A stretch of DNA of 64,000 nucleotides from DATEDA01 sp963744255 (GTDB lineage: Bacteria > Pseudomonadota > Gammaproteobacteria > Burkholderiales > SG8-39). Every line of letters begins with the position of its first letter. The stretch's first letter is position 1. Location of the stretch: positions 62,001 to 126,000 of the forward strand of contig CAVUSZ010000016.1 of the NCBI GenBank assembly GCA_963744255.1, written 5' to 3'. The translations under genes and the position numbers were made by a program. Under the pieces are notes generated by a model. It was not told where the DNA came from, did no database searches, and worked only from the letters and a program-made list of their open reading frames with translations. Shown here piece after piece: positions 61,321-64,000 of this stretch.

Positions 61321-62325
61321 TCAGCGCTCGAAGAACGCACGGAACGCCGCAACCGCGCGGTCGATGCCGTCCGCCGCGACGTCGAGATGCGTGGCGAGCC
61401 GCGTGCGCGGGCCGATCAACGCGAGCACGCCTGCCGCCTCGAGGTGGGCCTTGAGCGCGCCGGTGCGGTCGGCGGGAATGCGGACGAACACCATGTTGGT
61501 CTGCGGGGGCTCGACCTCCAGCCCGCGCACGGCCGCGAGCCCCGCGGCGAGGCGTTCGGCATTCGCGTGATCCTCCGCGAGCCGCTCGACGTGATGCTCG
61601 AGCGCGTAGAGCCCGGCGGCCGCGATGATGCCGGCCTGCCGCATCGCGCCGCCCAGGATCTTGCGCGCCCGGCGCGCCCGCTCGATCACCGGCCGCGTGC
61701 CGACGAGCACGGTCCCCGCCGGCGCGCCGAGCCCCTTCGACAGGCACACCGACACCGAGTCGAACCCGCCGCAGAGCTCGGCCACCGGCATGCCCAGCTT
61801 GACCGCGGCGTTGAAGATTCGCGCGCCGTCGAGATGGGTCGCGAGCCCGCGCGCCCGGGCGAGCGCGACCGCCGCCTCGAGGTACGTCCTTGCGAGCACG
61901 CGTCCGCCGATCGTGTTCTCGAGCGCGACGAGGCGCGTGCGCGCGAAATGCGGATCGTCGGGCTTGATCGCGGCCGCGACCTCGGCAAGGTCGAGCGAGC
62001 CGTCTGGACGGTTCGCGAGCGGCTGCGGCTGGATGCTGCCGAGCACCGCGCCGCCGCCCGCCTCGTAGCGGTAGGTGTGCGCCTCCTGGCCGACGATGTA
62101 CTCCTCGCCGCGCTGGCAGTGGCTCATGAGCGCGGCGAGGTTCGACTGCGTCCCGCTCGGAAAGAAGAGCGCGGCCTCGCAGCGGAAGAGCGCCGCCATC
62201 CGCTCCTGCAGCCGCAGCACCGTCGGGTCGTCGCCGAAGACGTCGTCGCCCACCTCCGCCGCCGCCATCGCGGCGCGCATCGCCGGCCCGGGCCGCGTGA
62301 CCGTGTCGCTGCGAAGGTCGATCAC
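61321..62325 (-). CDS. ltaE: Low-specificity L-threonine aldolase
   Basis: A 334-residue PLP enzyme splitting L-threonine or allo-threonine to glycine and acetaldehyde. Start IDLRSDTVTRPGPAMRAAMA, FFPSGTQSNLAAL and the Schiff-base Lys in VSVCLSKGLGAPAGTVLVG are as in LtaE. It starts at a GTG overlapping the stop of the upstream gene by 4 bases (GTGA), so the pair is translationally coupled. Confidence 0.92.
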   Translation of the reverse strand: MIDLRSDTVTRPGPAMRAAMAAAEVGDDVFGDDPTVLRLQERMAALFRCEAALFFPSGTQSNLAALMSHCQRGEEYIVGQEAHTYRYEAGGGAVLGSIQPQPLANRPDGSLDLAEVAAAIKPDDPHFARTRLVALENTIGGRVLARTYLEAAVALARARGLATHLDGARIFNAAVKLGMPVAELCGGFDSVSVCLSKGLGAPAGTVLVGTRPVIERARRARKILGGAMRQAGIIAAAGLYALEHHVERLAEDHANAERLAAGLAAVRGLEVEPPQTNMVFVRIPADRTGALKAHLEAAGVLALIGPRTRLATHLDVAADGIDRAVAAFRAFFER

Positions 62326-64000
62326 CGGAGCGCCTGCAGGAGGTTGTTGAAATCGTCGGTCCACACCGACACCTTCGCCGGCACCTCGATCGGCGCCGCG
62401 AGCCCGGCGAGCTCCGGCCGGTCGAAGAGCTGCGGGTCGGCCGTGACCAGCACGAAGTCGGTGACCGAGTAGAGGCTGTACTCCACGTCGTCCGGGCTGT
62501 GGCTCACGAGCCGCGCGTGCAGACCGAGCGAGTCGGCGAGCCGCTTGACCACCGGCGCGAGGTCGAGATAACGGTTGGTCACGTTGAAGACCACGACGCC
62601 GCCCGGCCGCACGTGGCGCAGGTAGAGCTCGAGCGCTTCCCTGGTGATGAGGTGCATCGGCACGGAGTCGCTCGAGAATGCGTCGGCCGCCAGCAGGTCG
62701 AACCGCTGCGGCGGCTCGGCTTCGAGCCCGAGCCGCCCGTCGCCGAGCACCAGCTCGATCTTCGCGTCGCTGTCCTTCAGGTACGAGAACTCGGTGTGGG
62801 CGAGCTCGATCACCTGCGGGTTGATCTCGTAGAAGCGGTACACGTCGCCCGGGCGGCCATACGCCGCCATCGTTCCGGCGCCCAGCCCCACGATGCCGAC
62901 CCGCATGCCCGGGTGCCGCAGCGCCTCGAGCGCGCGCACGATGCCCGCCTTCGGGCCGAAGTACGCGATCGCCTGCCGGCGCTTGTCGGCGTCGACGAAC
63001 TGCTCGCCGTGGTTGATCGTGCCGTGGATGAGCTTGCGCACCGTGCCCTCGTCGCGCACTTCGTCGCGCGTGCGCAGGCTCGAGTAGAAGTTGCGCTTGA
63101 GAACCCGCGTATCGGCGATGACGTTCGCCACGTAGGTCACCACGCCGTATCCGGTGAACGCGGCGGCCGCGAGCGCGCCGGCGAGCGCGATCCTTCCGGC
63201 CGGGGCGACCTTCCACGCGAGCACGATCGCCGCCAGGGCGAGGCCCGCCGCGACCTCGAAATCCCCCGGCAGCACGTGCGGCGCGACGATCGACACCACC
63301 ATCGAGCCGAGCGCGCCGCCGAGCGCGATCAGCATGTAGAACTCCGTCAGCCGCGCGGGCGCGGGCCTGATCGTCACCAGCTCGCCGTGGCAGAGCATGC
63401 ACAGCACGAACAGCCCCGCCGCGAACAGCGGGATCGATAGCTTCAGGTCGTGGATCAGGCGGGAATCGGTCAACACCCACGCCATCGCCGCGACCGCGAG
63501 GCCCGCCAGCGGGAGGAACACCGCCCGGCGGTACCAGCCGCGCCCGTCGAAACAGAGGATGAACGTGAGGAGATAGAGCGACAGCGGCAGCACCCAGAGG
63601 AAGGGGATCGACGCGACGTTCTGCGTGAGGTGGTTCGTGACCGCGAGCAGCAGGAACGACGCGAGCGCGGGGAGCAGCACCCATTGCGCCCGCGTACCCG
63701 GGCCCGGTCGGCGGACCGGGGTCCAGACGGACCGGCGCCTGGCTCGCCCCGACCGCCGCGCGCAGGCTGTAGACCGCGGTCGCCGCGCACAGGGCGGCGA
63801 AGAGCGCATAGCCCCACGACCACGAGACGGCCTGCAGCCGGGTGGGGATGAACGGCTCGACGAGGACGGGATAACAGAGCAGCGCCGCGAGCGAGGCGAG
63901 GTTGGAAAGCGCGAAGAGCCGGTACGGCGAGTCGAAGCGGCGCGCATACCACGCCTGCACGAGCGGGCTCGTCGTCGAGAGCAGGAAGTAAGGCAGGCCC
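62322..64000 (-). CDS. Fused membrane - spermidine-synthase-like protein, partial, one frameshift
   Basis: Partial gene running off the right edge (N-terminus beyond). The first part is a multi-helix membrane domain (LASLAALLCYPVLVEPFIPT, later QNVASIPFLWVLPLSLYLLT) as in fused MFS/spermidine-synthase proteins; the C-terminal ~250 residues form an aminopropyltransferase-like Rossmann domain (GMRVGIVGLGAGTMAAYGRP, DVYRFYEINPQVIELA, RFDLLAADAFSSDSVPMHLI). The frame changes near 63710 (APVRLDPG to VRRPGPGTRAQWVLLPALAS), an indel as in other genes here. Such proteins are not proven to make spermidine. Overlaps ltaE by 4 bp. Confidence 0.85.
   Translation of the reverse strand, partial: ACLTSCSRRRARSCRRGMRAASTRRTGSSRFPTSPRSRRCSVIPSSSSRSSPPGCRPSRGRGAMRSSPPCARRPRSTACARRSGRARRRSVWTPVRRPGPGTRAQWVLLPALASFLLLAVTNHLTQNVASIPFLWVLPLSLYLLTFILCFDGRGWYRRAVFLPLAGLAVAAMAWVLTDSRLIHDLKLSIPLFAAGLFVLCMLCHGELVTIRPAPARLTEFYMLIALGGALGSMVVSIVAPHVLPGDFEVAAGLALAAIVLAWKVAPAGRIALAGALAAAAFTGYGVVTYVANVIADTRVLKRNFYSSLRTRDEVRDEGTVRKLIHGTINHGEQFVDADKRRQAIAYFGPKAGIVRALEALRHPGMRVGIVGLGAGTMAAYGRPGDVYRFYEINPQVIELAHTEFSYLKDSDAKIELVLGDGRLGLEAEPPQRFDLLAADAFSSDSVPMHLITREALELYLRHVRPGGVVVFNVTNRYLDLAPVVKRLADSLGLHARLVSHSPDDVEYSLYSVTDFVLVTADPQLFDRPELAGLAAPIEVPAKVSVWTDDFNNLLQALR

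Overview
The window is GC-rich, densely coded DNA from a betaproteobacterium, most likely Burkholderiales or a close uncultured relative. The basis is three Bug/TctC-type tripartite tricarboxylate receptors plus a TctA remnant, an IorAB-like molybdenum hydroxylase, IclR/LysR/AraC regulators, GreB, a Do-type periplasmic protease and MetY. No rRNA, tRNA or CRISPR array was seen. Bases 1-149 are an exact copy of 4749-4897, inside an IS91-type transposase remnant, so the window may begin at an assembly break.

Layout. 0-5.9 kb: IS91 debris between two truncated tripartite-transporter genes, a frameshifted TauD-type dioxygenase and an intact two-subunit molybdenum hydroxylase. 5.9-8.1 kb: a jelly-roll-like domain joined to a seven-repeat beta-propeller, behind a small overlapping leader ORF. 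8.3-20.9 kb: an ABC solute-binding protein; three small minus-strand genes, each preceded by a copy of a ~68-bp repeat; acetyltransferases; GST and PPOX genes; regulators; and debris of at least six deleted genes. 21.2-23.4 kb: a methanethiol oxidase (SBP56) operon with a ferredoxin. 23.6-25.7 kb: a hydrolase-glycosyltransferase fusion. 25.7-32.2 kb: a CoA-dependent catabolic operon (Bug receptor, enoyl-CoA hydratase, ADP-forming acyl-CoA ligase, acylating aldehyde dehydrogenase) divergent from an IclR regulator with a candidate operator. 34.0-42.6 kb: envelope and lipid genes, including a MASE1 sensor overlapping an unusual Cys-esterase/SnoaL/acyl-CoA-binding-protein fusion, two DUF4105-type proteins, a DUF4239 protein and an anchored hydrolase. 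43-55.1 kb: a group II intron remnant, then mostly conserved chromosomal genes (Bug receptor, flavin reductase, M16 peptidase, GreB, MFS, DegP-like protease, LuxR regulator, MetY).

55.3-58.1 kb is the most striking part: a short integron cassette array with three attC sites that fold as expected (56376-56433, 57012-57093, 57559-57635). They separate plus-strand cassettes carrying a HEPN-like protein, a BrnT/BrnA toxin-antitoxin pair, a GFA-family enzyme and a TIR-domain protein. No integrase lies beside it. The only integrase seen is an N-terminal integron-type fragment at 33.99 kb. The array stops inside or just after the TIR gene, whose stop overlaps the start of an Imm10-like gene.

58.1-64 kb is chromosomal again: a TerB/COQ4-like protein, a methyltransferase, an EEP-family hydrolase, threonine aldolase and a spermidine-synthase-like membrane protein running off the window.

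Several otherwise intact genes carry single-base frame disruptions (about 635, 917, 29285, 31125, 48105, 58725 and 63710). This pattern is as compatible with indel errors in the assembly as with real pseudogenes, and should be settled before any of them is called dead.
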